Shown here piece by piece: positions 35,485 through 44,465 of a DNA stretch of 64,000 bases. The stretch is from the NCBI RefSeq assembly GCF_026342015.1, contig NZ_JAPENL010000001.1, positions 2,046,001 to 2,110,000 of the forward strand. The letters run 5' to 3'. Under the pieces are notes generated by a model, which was given only the letters and a program-made list of their open reading frames with translations, had not been told where the DNA came from and did no database searches. Source of the DNA: Micromonospora lupini (lineage in GTDB: Bacteria > Actinomycetota > Actinomycetes > Mycobacteriales > Micromonosporaceae). The translations under genes and the position numbers were made by a program. The number at the start of each line of letters is the position of its first letter. The stretch's first letter is position 1.

Positions 35485-35893
35485 CGCAGCGGGCTCCGGG
35501 ATGTCCGGACCCTGTCCCCTGCGATCGCGCCGGGAGAGTTCCCCACGACGGTCGTCCGCTGTGTGCCTGTCACCACGTCGCCGCCTCCTGTCCTCGTGCT
35601 CGACTCAACCGTGCCTCGGGAGGCGGCGTGTCGGACAGGGCCACAAGACCCGAACGTTTGACCGCTCTCCCGCTGCCCTCCAGGGATGTTGGCCCTGACG
35701 TCGGTCGGTCGCGCACCGACGGTGGCGCTGAAGCGCTGCCGCCCGTTCCGCTGATTTCGGGTCCTGCTGGGTCACCCGCACCAACTGCTGCACCCGGTCG
35801 CGATCTGAGACGGCGCGCCTCAGGTACCGCTCGACCACCGGCGGAAGCGCGCCAGATGACGCCGAACCGGGTGACCGACGATCGGGTGAACGG
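35485..35893. promoter_or_regulatory. Intergenic region with DevR/DosR-like box (35638-35651)
   Basis: GGGCCACAAGACCC at 35638-35651 matches the box before the phosphoketolase operon in 13 of 14 positions and lies 154 bp upstream of corA. No gene is visible in the rest of the 409-bp gap. Confidence 0.6.
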
Positions 35894-36406
35894 TCACGGG
35901 GTGCGCTCCGTGGTGAGATAGCGACGCACCGGCACGAGCATGGGGAGCACGGTGAGAGCGGCGCCGACCGCGCCATAGACGAACAGCAGGAGCGACGGGC
36001 CGACGTAGCGGAACTCCACCAGGAGCCAGGCCAGTTGGCCCAGCCCGAGCAGAATCGTGGCCGGCCAGGACCAGTGACGGCCGGTCAGGCGCCCGACGGT
36101 CGCGAACCACGGCCATGGTGGCCGAAGTAGGACACCGTAGGCGGCGATCAGCGATCCCAGGCCGAAGCCCACGGCCAGCACCAGCCCGGGAACGAGCCAG
36201 CTGTCAATGAGGGGAATACGGGCAAGTGGTTCACGGGGTATCTGGTCCATGCCCCAGATACCGAAGATCAGACCGACTCCGCCGAACAGTCCGCTCATGC
36301 CGAGGAACGCCAGCAGCCCGACAGTGGCCCACACCATCGCCGAACGACGTCCTGCTGTCGCTAGCGGAGTTCTCGCGTGAACCCTTGTTGTCTGCACTGT
36401 TTCCAC
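35894..36406 (-). CDS. Four-helix membrane protein of unknown function
   Basis: 170 residues. Hydrophobic segments at about 25-50 (VWATVGLLAFLGMSGLFGGV), 68-90, 110-130 (WPATILLGLGQLAWLLV) and 135-158 (LLLFVYGAVGAALTVLPML) predict four helices. The N-terminus is Thr/Arg-rich and the C-terminus short and charged. I do not recognise the family. Position between corA and the DoxX-like gene on the same strand suggests it belongs to the stress block, perhaps as an accessory membrane protein. Confidence 0.7.
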   Translation of the reverse strand: METVQTTRVHARTPLATAGRRSAMVWATVGLLAFLGMSGLFGGVGLIFGIWGMDQIPREPLARIPLIDSWLVPGLVLAVGFGLGSLIAAYGVLLRPPWPWFATVGRLTGRHWSWPATILLGLGQLAWLLVEFRYVGPSLLLFVYGAVGAALTVLPMLVPVRRYLTTERTP

Positions 36407-36749
36407 GGTCCCCCTGCGCAGGCAGGCAGAACAGAGTCGAAGGGCCTCTATGACCGCGCTGGCGCCTACCAGAGCTTCTGGTTCGCCCTCGTACGCAGGC
36501 CGGCTGGGCCGCAGCCGCCGGCCTCAGTCGCTGATCCCACCCCCACCGGAGCGGAACGTGCCCGTCGAGGCGTCAGCTCGCCGCAACTGCTGATCAGTCG
36601 CGGTCATGGCCGTCAGCGAGCGCCAATCGTCCGCGATGGCGGTGACCAGCACCGGAGCGTCGGGGTGGGCCCGAAGCGTTGCTGCCGGGGCGGCCGAATC
36701 CCGGGCGCTGCGGGCCACCGCAACATCGGGTGACCCGCAGCGGGTCGGG
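36407..36749. other. Intergenic region with an unidentified short minus-strand frame
   Basis: A 64-residue minus frame at 36524-36718 reads HPDAPVLVTAIADDWRSLTA with fairly regular codon use. It may be a relic or a small protein, and no family is recognised. Nothing else is seen in this 343-bp gap. Confidence 0.3.
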
Positions 36750-37442
36750 CTACTTGAGCCAGGTGGCGTTGCGGACCAGCGGGGTGGCCGACCACGCCTT
36801 GCCGAAACCGAACGTGTTCCCGGCGTTGAGCAGGGCCAGGACGATCAGGATGGCCGCGTAGACGAGGTGGTCGTCCATGAACGGGTTGCTCGACGGCGGT
36901 AGGACCGCTGCCCACATCATGACGACCAGGACCGCGCCGCCGACAGCGGCGAGCCGCATCCCGATGCCGAGGATCAGCGCCGTGCCGATGGCCAGCAGCG
37001 CACCCATGAACAGCACGTTGGTGACGGTGTCACCGGCGATGGCGGTGAAGAAGCCACTGAACGGGCCCTCGGAGCCGCCGAGGAAGCCCGCGGTGGGGCT
37101 GCCGCCGTTGAGCCAGGACCGCGCCGACGGGGTGGCGAATCCCCACCCGAACAGCTTGTCCAGGAAGGCCCAGAGGAAGACCCAACCCAGCGCGATCCGG
37201 ATGCCCGCCAGCAGGTAACGGGCCGCGACGGCGGAGCGGCTTTCGACGCCGGGTAGTGCCGCTGACGACTCGCGACCGGCGTGCCGGACGTCGACGTCCA
37301 CGGAGCGCCGGCCGTCCGCGGTCCGGCGGGCTGCGGTGTCGGGCACAGCGACGGCCAGGGGCGCCGTCGGTGCCAACGTGGGGCCGGCCGCCGTGGGGGT
37401 TACGGTGTTGTGGTTCCGGGCGATGTCGACCATCGCACTCAC
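36750..37442 (-). CDS. DoxX-like membrane protein
   Basis: 230 residues. A hydrophilic N-terminal tail of about 75 residues is followed by four membrane helices. The block RIALGWVFLWAFLDKLFGWG is typical of the DoxX/thiosulfate:quinone oxidoreductase small-subunit family. Later helices are VLFMGALLAIGTALILGIGM, GGAVLVVMMWAAVLPP and VYAAILIVLALLNAG. Members take part in membrane redox stress systems (with SodA and SseA in mycobacteria) or thiosulfate oxidation; the role here is not defined. A degenerate DevR-like box (37521-37534) lies 79 bp before the start. Confidence 0.8.
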   Translation of the reverse strand: MSAMVDIARNHNTVTPTAAGPTLAPTAPLAVAVPDTAARRTADGRRSVDVDVRHAGRESSAALPGVESRSAVAARYLLAGIRIALGWVFLWAFLDKLFGWGFATPSARSWLNGGSPTAGFLGGSEGPFSGFFTAIAGDTVTNVLFMGALLAIGTALILGIGMRLAAVGGAVLVVMMWAAVLPPSSNPFMDDHLVYAAILIVLALLNAGNTFGFGKAWSATPLVRNATWLK

Positions 37443-37520
37443 GTTCCTTCTTGGGCTGGTCGTGCGGTGTCCCGCGGGGCGTGCGCCCGATGGGTCGGCT
37501 GACTGATCCCGGCCGCCGTC

Positions 37521-37534
37521 GGTCCTTAAGACAG
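37521..37534. promoter_or_regulatory. Degenerate DevR-like box upstream of the DoxX-like gene
   Basis: GGTCCTTAAGACAG keeps TAAGAC and GG-CC of the GGGCCATAAGACCT type site but has lost the CCC edge. It is 79 bp upstream of the DoxX-like start. Confidence 0.35.
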
Positions 37535-37557
37535 ACGGCGACCAGACACTCGATCTT

Positions 37558-38430
37558 CTATGTGGTGGCCTCGGCGAGCGCGGCCTTGCCGTTGGGTGCG
37601 GGCTGAGCAGGCAGCGACTGGTCAGAAGCTGGCGTGGCTGTCACGTTCGGCGGGGTTGCGGCGGCGGCCGCGTTCTCCCGAGCCAGGAACGAACCCAGCT
37701 CACCGATGGTGGACATCAGCGGGGCGGGGAAGACGACTGTGGAGTTCTTGTCGACGCCGAGCTCGACGAGGCTCTGCAGGTTGCGCAGCTGCAGGGCGAG
37801 CGGGTGGGCCATCATGATGTCGGCGGCGGTGCCGAGGGCGTCGGCGGCAAGCGCCTCACCCTCCGCGGCGATGATCTTCGCGCGCTTCTCCCGCTCGGCT
37901 TCGGCCTGGCGGGCCATCGCTCGTTTCATACTCTCGGGCAGTTGAATGTCCTTGAGTTCGACCAGGGTGACCGCGACACCCCATTCTTCGGTGGCGACGT
38001 CGAGGATCTCGCGGATGTTGAGGTTGATGCGGTCGGTCTCGGACAGCGTCTCGTCGAGAGTGTGCTGGCCGACGACCTTGCGCAGGGTGGTCTGGGCGAT
38101 CTGGTTGATGGCGGCTTCGACGTTCTCGATCGCCACCACCGACTTGACCGCGTCCGTCACCCGGTAGTACGCGACGGCGGAGACGTCGACGCTCACGTTG
38201 TCACGGGTGATGATGCCCTGCGACTGGATCGGCATCGTGATGATGCGCAGGCTCACCCGGTGCAGCACGTCGACGAACGGGATGATCGCGGTCAGCCCGG
38301 CCTTCTTGACGCCGATGACCCGGCCGAGCCGGAACAGCACCCCCTGCTCGTACTGCTTGACGACCTTGAGGGACAGCGCCAGCAGGAGCACTGCCAGCGT
38401 CGCGACGATGATCCAGATGGTGGTGGTCAT
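37558..38430 (-). CDS. Slipin/SPFH-domain (stomatin-like) protein
   Basis: 290 residues from ATG 38430, with AAGGGG upstream. One N-terminal membrane helix ([17 protein letters not shown]) is followed by the SPFH/Band 7 domain: [57 protein letters not shown] and [20 protein letters not shown]. The C-terminus is an Ala-rich coiled segment and tail. Slipins organise membrane microdomains and usually pair with an NfeD protein, which is absent. The gene sits 64 bp downstream of the universal stress protein gene on the same strand, probably one transcript. Confidence 0.9.
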   Translation of the reverse strand: MTTTIWIIVATLAVLLLALSLKVVKQYEQGVLFRLGRVIGVKKAGLTAIIPFVDVLHRVSLRIITMPIQSQGIITRDNVSVDVSAVAYYRVTDAVKSVVAIENVEAAINQIAQTTLRKVVGQHTLDETLSETDRINLNIREILDVATEEWGVAVTLVELKDIQLPESMKRAMARQAEAEREKRAKIIAAEGEALAADALGTAADIMMAHPLALQLRNLQSLVELGVDKNSTVVFPAPLMSTIGELGSFLARENAAAAATPPNVTATPASDQSLPAQPAPNGKAALAEATT

Positions 38431-38494
38431 GATGCGTTTCCCCTTGCTGGCACCGGAAACCCGGAGCCGTCTACGTGCAGGGACGAGCTGGTGA

Positions 38495-39442
38495 TCAGTG
38501 CGTGCCGGCGTGGATGACCGCAACCGGCCCATGAGCGTGGTGAACGAGCGCGCCGCTGAGCGAGCCGAGCAGCAGCCCGGAGAAGCCACCGCGGCCACGA
38601 CAACCGACGACTGTCAACGCCACGTCACCGGACACGTCGACCATGCTGTGCTCGGCGTTGAGGCTTCGGATCGGCCGGGACTGCACGTCCACACGCGGGT
38701 GGCTGGCCCGCACGGTCGCGGCCGCGTCGGCGAGGACCTGCTGAGCTTCCTGCTCGGCGGCGCGCTCCGCGGCGGCCTGCGCCTCGACATCGGTGCCGGC
38801 AAAGCGCTCCCACGGGCCAGGCCAGTAGACATGCGCGAGGATCAGCGGCACCTGCCGCTGGTCGGCTTCGGTGGCCGCGAAGTCCCGGGCCGCGTCCGCG
38901 GCCGGTGAACCGTCGAGGCCGACCAGCACCGGCCCGAGGGCAGGCACCGGCAGGTCCGGCTGCTCCGGGCCACGCTCGACGACGGTGTCGGCAACCGGGG
39001 GCCGGACCACGATGACCGGGCCGTGGGCGTGCGCGGCGAGCTGCGCCGAGACGGAGCCGAGCAACAGTTCGGCGAAGCCGCCGACGCCACGGGCGCCCAC
39101 CACGGTCACCGCAGCGGTGCGCGACTGCTCAACGAGCACCGACGCGGCGCCGCCGGCGATCCGCTGGCACTGCACCTCTCCCAACTCCGGGTGCTGCTTG
39201 CGCAGCCGCTCGGAAGTCTCGTGCAGCAGGGCGTTGCCGGCCTCCTCCACGCCCTGATCGACACCGCCCAGGTAGGGATCAGACATCATGGTCGGTCCGA
39301 AACCGTAGAACGGGGTGAGGTAACCCGACACCAACCGCAGCTCGGCTCCCCGGCGAAGCGCGAGGGTGGCCGCGTAATCGGCGGCCGCCAGGCTGGACGG
39401 TGAGCCGTCCAGCCCTGCGACAATGAGCGGAATCTGGGACAT
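38495..39442 (-). CDS. Tandem universal stress protein (two UspA domains)
   Basis: 315 residues from ATG 39442 with AGGA upstream. Two UspA domains (about 1-145 and 157-313) each keep the ATP-binding pattern G-x2-G-x9-[22 protein letters not shown] and [19 protein letters not shown]. Both also keep the N-terminal Asp of VAGLDGS and LVGLDGS. Tandem ATP-binding USPs such as Rv2623 are hallmark DosR-regulon products that restrain growth in hypoxia. The gene lies 23 bp after a truncated nitroreductase frame that carries a DevR-like box, so that box probably drives it. Confidence 0.92.
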   Translation of the reverse strand: MSQIPLIVAGLDGSPSSLAAADYAATLALRRGAELRLVSGYLTPFYGFGPTMMSDPYLGGVDQGVEEAGNALLHETSERLRKQHPELGEVQCQRIAGGAASVLVEQSRTAAVTVVGARGVGGFAELLLGSVSAQLAAHAHGPVIVVRPPVADTVVERGPEQPDLPVPALGPVLVGLDGSPAADAARDFAATEADQRQVPLILAHVYWPGPWERFAGTDVEAQAAAERAAEQEAQQVLADAAATVRASHPRVDVQSRPIRSLNAEHSMVDVSGDVALTVVGCRGRGGFSGLLLGSLSGALVHHAHGPVAVIHAGTH

Positions 39443-39465
39443 GGGAGTTCCTGTCTGGTCGACGT

Positions 39466-39729
39466 TCACGGGCGCAGCGGGACGTGCGTGCTCAGGTCGT
39501 TGCCGATTCGCCGGGGTGCAGTTGCTGGCTGCCCGGCGGGCGCTTGCTCGACCCGGAACGCCTCGCGGTCGGTGTACAGGTGCAGACCTGACGCGTCGAC
39601 GTTCCCGCGCCACGGCTGGGTGTTCACGATCAACGGCTCGGAGCCAGCGGTGCGAAACTGTCGCTCCCGGATGGCTGCCGTGTTCGCCGTGTCGCTGTCG
39701 GTCTGCATACGCTCAGCCTGCGCCTGCAC
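39466..39729 (-). pseudogene. Truncated Acg-like nitroreductase
   Basis: An 87-residue frame whose middle reads [20 protein letters not shown] followed by LYTDREAF. This corresponds to the HNTQPWRW-ELDLYLD block of the intact gene at 27505-28545. The remaining 250 residues are missing and the end diverges. The promoter box and the spacing to the stress-protein gene are kept, so it may survive as a leader frame of that operon. Confidence 0.6.
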
Positions 39730-39766
39730 TGCTGTGCGGGGCAGAGGCGGTGGGCCCTGCCGGTGG

Positions 39767-39780
39767 GGGCCGTTGTACCC
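39767..39780. promoter_or_regulatory. DevR-like box upstream of the stress-protein/slipin unit
   Basis: GGGCCGTTGTACCC matches GGGnC-N4-GnCCC except T for G at position 10, and is one base different from the box at 41641-41654. It lies 38 bp before the truncated nitroreductase frame that leads the unit. Confidence 0.5.
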
Positions 39781-39865
39781 GCGTTGGCACGTGCCGAACG
39801 CTGGATCCCCAGGTCGAACGCGCCCGACGAAGCTATCGTCGAGCGGGACGGCGGCCCGGCGGACA

Positions 39866-40912
39866 TCAGCTGGCGCGGCTGAGCACCACCTCGAGCGCGC
39901 CGGTGTCAGCAGCGTTGGCGAACACGTCGTAGGCGTGTACGAACTCGTCGAATCCGTACCGGTGTGTGACGAAGCGCTGCGCGTCGATCCGCCGGGTCGT
40001 CAGCAGGCGCAGCAGGGTGGGCGTCGAGGAGGTGTCGACGAGACCGGTCGTGATCGTGACGTCACGGTTCCACAGCCGCTCGAGGTGCAGGGTGACCGGC
40101 TTGCCGTGGACGCCGATGTTCGCGATCCGGCCCACCGGTCGCACCAGGTCGGCGGCGAGCTCGAACGTCGCGGGCAGGCCGACAGCCTCGATCGCGACGT
40201 CAGCGCCGAGCCCACCAGTGAGGTCCCGGACCGCGGCGATCGGATCGTGCTCCGCGTTGTTGATCACGACGTCGGCGCCGAACTGCTTGGCTGCCTCCAG
40301 CCGCGATGACGCCTGGTCTATCGCGACGACCAGGCTGGGGCTGAACAGCTTGGCGCCGCTGATCGCCGACAGCCCGATCGGCCCGGCGCCGACCACGGCC
40401 ACCACGTCACCAGGGCGGACCTGCCCGTTGAGAACTCCGACTTCGTACCCGGTGGGCAGGATGTCGGCGAGCATCAGCAGTTCCTCGTCGCTGACGCCAG
40501 CCGGCACCGGGTAGGTGGAGTTGTCGGCGAACGGGACTCGCACGAACTCGGCCTGGGTGCCGTCGATCTCGTTACCGAGAATCCAGCCGCCACCACCGGC
40601 GCACTGCCCGTAGCGACTCTCCCGGCAGAACCGGCATGCCCCACACGCGCTGACGCAGGACACCAGCACCCGATCGCCGACCTTCAGCTTCTTGACGCCG
40701 GAGCCGATCTCAGTGACGGTGCCGACGGCTTCGTGGCCGATGATCCGTCCGTCGACCACGGCGGGCACGTCGCCCTTGAGAATGTGCAGGTCGGTGCCGC
40801 AGATCGTGGTCGTATCCACGGAGATGATGGCGTCGGAGTCAGCGGCCAGTCGGGGTCGGTCGACCTCTTCCCATGCCTTGACGCCGGGTCCGTGATAGAC
40901 GAGTGCCTTCAT
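39866..40912 (-). CDS. Zinc-dependent alcohol dehydrogenase (MDR family)
   Basis: 348 residues. The catalytic zinc site has Cys38 (TTICGTDLHI) and His60-Glu61 (GHEAVG). The structural zinc has Cys90, Cys93, Cys96 and Cys104 (SACGACRFCRESRYGQC). The Rossmann motif VVAVVGAGPIGLSA (about 170-183) is followed by AIDQASSRLEAAKQFGAD with a coenzyme-selecting Asp, favouring NAD+. It reduces or oxidises alcohols or aldehydes; the substrate is not defined. It is downstream of a decayed stress-protein gene, and the box pair at 41591-41654 probably controls the unit. Fermentative redox balancing fits the surrounding block. Confidence 0.92.
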   Translation of the reverse strand: MKALVYHGPGVKAWEEVDRPRLAADSDAIISVDTTTICGTDLHILKGDVPAVVDGRIIGHEAVGTVTEIGSGVKKLKVGDRVLVSCVSACGACRFCRESRYGQCAGGGGWILGNEIDGTQAEFVRVPFADNSTYPVPAGVSDEELLMLADILPTGYEVGVLNGQVRPGDVVAVVGAGPIGLSAISGAKLFSPSLVVAIDQASSRLEAAKQFGADVVINNAEHDPIAAVRDLTGGLGADVAIEAVGLPATFELAADLVRPVGRIANIGVHGKPVTLHLERLWNRDVTITTGLVDTSSTPTLLRLLTTRRIDAQRFVTHRYGFDEFVHAYDVFANAADTGALEVVLSRAS

Positions 40913-40969
40913 GACGACCTCCGTAGTCGAGTGGCTGGAAACGAACTGGATCGACGTCGTGCAGCGCCG

Positions 40970-41412
40970 TCAGGCGGCAGGGCCGGCCAAAACTGCCTGG
41001 GCGCGCAGGCTGTGAGTGGTGGAGACCATGACGTCAAAGTGGCTGGGGATGGTGGCGCTGCGGGAGGTGAAGTCGCCACGTCCTCGGGTCATCGCGTAAC
41101 CGACAGCGGCGAACACGAGCCCGAATGCGACACCCCAGAGGATCCCGAGAACCATCGCCCGCGCGAATCCGACGGCGCCGAGCAGGTTGATGAGCAGGCC
41201 GAGAAGACTCCGAACCAGGCGCCGCTCGCCGAGCCGGACAGCAGGGCACGCGGCCACGGTGCCGACGATCTGGGTGGTGGCGACTCAAAGTCGTGGTCGG
41301 CAAGGTAGTCGACGAGCTGCTGGGCCTCGGGGTAGGTGTCGAATGAACCCAGTGAGGTCTGCGTGCCAGCAGCGAACGGCGTTCCTCCACCTGCGGTGGT
41401 TGTCATAGTCAT
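40970..41412 (-). pseudogene. Frameshifted general stress protein (17M-like) membrane gene
   Basis: From ATG 41412 the frame reads GSFDTYPEAQQLVDYLADHD, the normal start of the actinobacterial 'general stress protein' family. It then shifts frame (VATTQIVGT), loses the following segment, returns (LLSGSASGAWFGVF), and shifts again (LLGLLINLLGAVGFARAMVL, GDFTSRSATIPSHFDVMV). At least two shifts and an internal deletion argue for real decay rather than one sequencing error. Confidence 0.65.
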
Positions 41413-41590
41413 GATCGGTCGCCTCCCGGCGCTTTCCAATGAATTGGCAGCTTATCGGCCGTGGTGCCGCGTTATGGCGAGGATCCGTCTGGGCCACGAC
41501 GAAGACGGCTACCGCAGGCCGGCGAGCGTGAGTTGTTGCTGGCGGCTTACGCGTAACTGGCAGCGTGCGCTGGAAGGGGGCGGACAGGCA

Positions 41591-41654
41591 GGGCCATAAG
41601 ACCTGAAACCTTCGTGTGTCTCATGGCGAAATGCCAGGAAGGGCCGTTGGACCC
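41591..41654. promoter_or_regulatory. Pair of DevR/DosR-like boxes between the stress genes and the devR fragment
   Basis: GGGCCATAAGACCT (41591-41604) and GGGCCGTTGGACCC (41641-41654) lie 50 bp apart, about five helical turns. The second fits GGGnC-N4-GnCCC exactly and is 36 bp before the GTG of the devR-like gene. The first shares GGGCCAnAAGACC with boxes at 31249 and 35638. They could serve both the rightward devR fragment and the leftward stress-protein/dehydrogenase unit. Confidence 0.65.
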
Positions 41655-41689
41655 TGCTCAACCAGGCCGCCACGGAGTACAACGGAAAG

Positions 41690-41926
41690 GTGATTCGTGT
41701 TTTTCTGCTCGATGACCATGAGGTCGTCCGTCGCGGCATCTGTGAGTTGCTGACTCAGGACGGTGACATCGAGGTCGTCGGACAATCCGGATCAGCGGTC
41801 GAGGCCGTACACCAAATACCGGCCCTGCGGCCGAATGTGGCAATCCTCGACGCCCGCCTGCCGGACGGCAACGGAATCGACGTCTGCTACCCGCAGGCCA
41901 CGGCCAGTGCGGAACGCGCGGGTTGA
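41690..41926 (+). pseudogene. devR: Truncated DevR/DosR-type response regulator (receiver domain only)
   Basis: From GTG 41690 the frame reads IRVFLLDDHEVVRRGICELL and later RPNVAILDARLPDGNGIDVC. This is nearly the mycobacterial DosR N-terminus, with the acidic pair DD, phospho-acceptor Asp in ILDARLPDGNG, and helix alpha1. After NGIDVC the sequence turns into an unrelated 12-residue tail and stops. The second half of the receiver and the LuxR-type DNA-binding helix pair are missing. It cannot bind DNA as a DosR protein. It lies behind two of its own presumed boxes, inside the block such a regulator would control. Confidence 0.75.
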
Positions 41927-41984
41927 CGTGAGATCGCGCCGGCTCGCCCTGGGAGCTCGAGACGATGGTTCAGGCGAGCGGGTG

Positions 41985-44057
41985 TCAGCCGCCGACGTGG
42001 ATGCCCGGTCGGCGAGCCGGATCGGGTTCGACCTTGCGGATGATCTCCCGGACGACGGGTGGGGTGTCACCGCGGCCGAGCAGGAGGTACCGCAGTAGGT
42101 GCGCCACCGGGTTGCCTTCGGACCATTCGAAGTGGGCGTGGGGTCGGACGCCGGTGGCGTCGCGCAGGGCGAGCAGGATCGCGGCGATGGCGTTCGGGGC
42201 GGCGGGAGCGGTGGTGCGCAGGACCCGGTGGCCGCCGACGTCGATGCCGGTGACGTGCAGGATGCCGCTGAATTCCGACGGGTCGGCCACGTCGATTTCG
42301 AGGAAGAGCACGTCGGCGGCGCCGGGGACCGGGTTGAGGCCTCGTTGGGCGCGTTCCTTGAGGCGGTACTCACTCGCGACGCCGCTCTGACGGCGGTTGG
42401 CGATCAGGTGCAGCCGCCCATCGTGGGCGATCGAGTCGGCGATGAACCGGCGGGCGGTGTCGTCGAACTCGATGCGCTCGGCCCGCAGTTCCGTGGTGCG
42501 CGAGATCCGGGAGATGAGGGAGACGGTGATGATTCCGGCGATGAACAGCCCGGAGATGGCGATGCCGTCGGGTTTCTCGATGACGTTCTCGACCAGCGCG
42601 TAACCCAGCACGGCCGTCAGCGCCGCGAACCCGGCGGTGGCGGCGCGTTGCCGGCGGCGCAGCGCGGAGATGGTGACCGCGACGGCCCCGGACACCATCA
42701 TCGCCAGGATCCCGGTGGCGTACGCGCCGGCCTGGGCGTCCACATCCGCGGCGAACGCGACGGTGATCGCGATACTGATCAGGGTGTAGACAATGACCAC
42801 GGGCCGCACGGCACGTCCCCACTCGGGGGCCATGCCGTAGGAGGGCAGGTAGCGGGGCACGATGTTGATCAGTCCGGCCATCGCTGACGCGCCGGCGAAC
42901 CACAGGATCAGCACGCTGCTGACGTCGTAGACCGTGCCGAAGGCTTCGCCGAGGCGTTCGTGGGCCAGGTAGGCGAGCGCGCGGCCGTTGGCCGCCCCGC
43001 CGGGCTGGAACTCCTCGGCGGGGATCAGCACGGTGGTGACGAGCGTGGTGGCGATCAGGTAGCCGGACATGACCAGCGCGGCGGTGGTGAGGAGCTTGCG
43101 GGTGTTGCGGATCCGCGCGGCCAGTCGCTGCTCGGCGTCGAGACCGTCACCGCGCACGAGGGGCATCATGCTGACTCCGGTCTCGAAGCCGGACAACCCG
43201 AGCACGAGCAGCGGGAAGGCCAACACTGCGGGGCCGACGACATCGCCGACGCCGCTGCTGCCGGCGGTCAGCGCGTCGGTCCACCCGGACAGCAGCGCCG
43301 GATCCTGCGCAATCGCCACGAATCCAGCCACGACAATGGCAGCGTTCAATGCGAGGAACACCGCGACCAGGGGGATGGCCACGCCGACGGCCTCGTTGAA
43401 GCCGAGCAGGAACACCCCGCCGAGGACCAGCAGCAGCACCACCGTCACCACCACGGCCGCGGTCGTGCCGTGCGGAAAGCTGTCGGGCAGGACCGGGTTT
43501 TCCAGCAGGTGCACCGTGGCGTCCGCCGACGACAGGGTGATCGTGATGATCCACGACGTGGCCACGAACCCCAGCAGGACCAGGACGAACAGCTTGCCCT
43601 TCCAGAACGGCAGAAGTCGTTCCAGCATCGCCACCGATCCCTGCCCGTTGGGGCTCTCCCCGGCCACCCGCCGGTACATCGGCAGCACCCCGAACAGCGT
43701 CAGCGCCACGATCAGCAGCGTCGCCAGCGGTGAGAGCGCCCCCGCAGCGAGGGCCGCGATGCCAGGCAGGTACGACAAGGTGGAGAAGTAGTCCACCCCG
43801 GTCAGGCACATCACCTTCCACCAGGGATGCGGCGTGGTGTGCGACTCGCCGCTCTCCGGGCCCGCCGGCTGCACCCGGTGCTTGAGCAGCCACCGCGTCA
43901 CCGTCTTCGACGGCGGGCGCAGCGAACTGGGCACCTCCACTCGAGCGGGCATCGTCGGCGCGCCGGCTGGACTCGGGTCGGCGTCACGGTCGGCGGCAGA
44001 GGCTTGTGAGGAGACCGGCCGACGCGACCGCGCGCTTGTGTCCTGCCCACTGCCCAT
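41985..44057 (-). CDS. APC-superfamily amino-acid/cation transporter-like permease
   Basis: 690 residues from ATG 44057 (GGAG 7 nt upstream). After a hydrophilic N-terminus of about 80 residues, roughly 12 membrane segments begin at [20 protein letters not shown]. The unwound-helix Gly/Ser motif of APC permeases is seen in [17 protein letters not shown]. The C-terminal 190 residues (after [18 protein letters not shown]) form a soluble domain with [19 protein letters not shown] and [15 protein letters not shown]. The large soluble tail is shared with KUP-like or PotE-like actinobacterial permeases of unknown substrate. It closes the stress block on its right side. Confidence 0.85.
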   Translation of the reverse strand: MGSGQDTSARSRRPVSSQASAADRDADPSPAGAPTMPARVEVPSSLRPPSKTVTRWLLKHRVQPAGPESGESHTTPHPWWKVMCLTGVDYFSTLSYLPGIAALAAGALSPLATLLIVALTLFGVLPMYRRVAGESPNGQGSVAMLERLLPFWKGKLFVLVLLGFVATSWIITITLSSADATVHLLENPVLPDSFPHGTTAAVVVTVVLLLVLGGVFLLGFNEAVGVAIPLVAVFLALNAAIVVAGFVAIAQDPALLSGWTDALTAGSSGVGDVVGPAVLAFPLLVLGLSGFETGVSMMPLVRGDGLDAEQRLAARIRNTRKLLTTAALVMSGYLIATTLVTTVLIPAEEFQPGGAANGRALAYLAHERLGEAFGTVYDVSSVLILWFAGASAMAGLINIVPRYLPSYGMAPEWGRAVRPVVIVYTLISIAITVAFAADVDAQAGAYATGILAMMVSGAVAVTISALRRRQRAATAGFAALTAVLGYALVENVIEKPDGIAISGLFIAGIITVSLISRISRTTELRAERIEFDDTARRFIADSIAHDGRLHLIANRRQSGVASEYRLKERAQRGLNPVPGAADVLFLEIDVADPSEFSGILHVTGIDVGGHRVLRTTAPAAPNAIAAILLALRDATGVRPHAHFEWSEGNPVAHLLRYLLLGRGDTPPVVREIIRKVEPDPARRPGIHVGG

Positions 44058-44282
44058 GTCGGCTCCGTCCCCTACGTCGGCCACCTCGTCACGCGAACCT
44101 CGAATGATCACGAGTGCGGCAAGCAGCGGACAGCGTACCCAGCCGACGCATCGTTCATCCGGGCTGAGCACCGTGATCGACACCGATCCAGCGCAGCCGA
44201 GCGGCGTCGGAGACGGGTTCGACGTTGCGGCAGCGCAACGCCGCGAGCCTGTATCTTCCGACGAGGTTGCGGTCGATCCCTG

Positions 44283-44458
44283 GTCTGTGCCCGCGAGGCT
44301 GGCCAGGCGTTGGCCGATGCCGTACGTGAGGTCAGCGGACCGGACCTGGCCGATGACCCCACCTTGTTCATCATCGACTGGCACGGCGGGCGCAGCGCGG
44401 ACCGGTATACCAGCGCCGGCGCCGACCAGACGCGTGCCAGCATGGCGCTGCCCTACTG
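44283..44458 (+). other. Tail of an unidentified plus-strand gene
   Basis: An open frame with high third-position GC reads [20 protein letters not shown], then [20 protein letters not shown], and ends at a stop just where the decayed integrase begins on the other strand. No start or family is recognised. It may be a chromosomal gene cut by the integration event, or chance. Confidence 0.25.
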
Positions 44459-44465
44459 ACGACCG

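Noticed and set aside
36440..36456. GGGCCTCTATGACC as a DevR box before the four-helix membrane protein
   Set aside because: The half-site spacing is off by one and the right arm is incomplete.
44058..44457. N-terminal extension of the APC permease or a CBS-like domain upstream of it
   Set aside because: The frame is open, but codon bias is poor compared with the plus-strand frame and a good ribosome binding site precedes ATG 44057.
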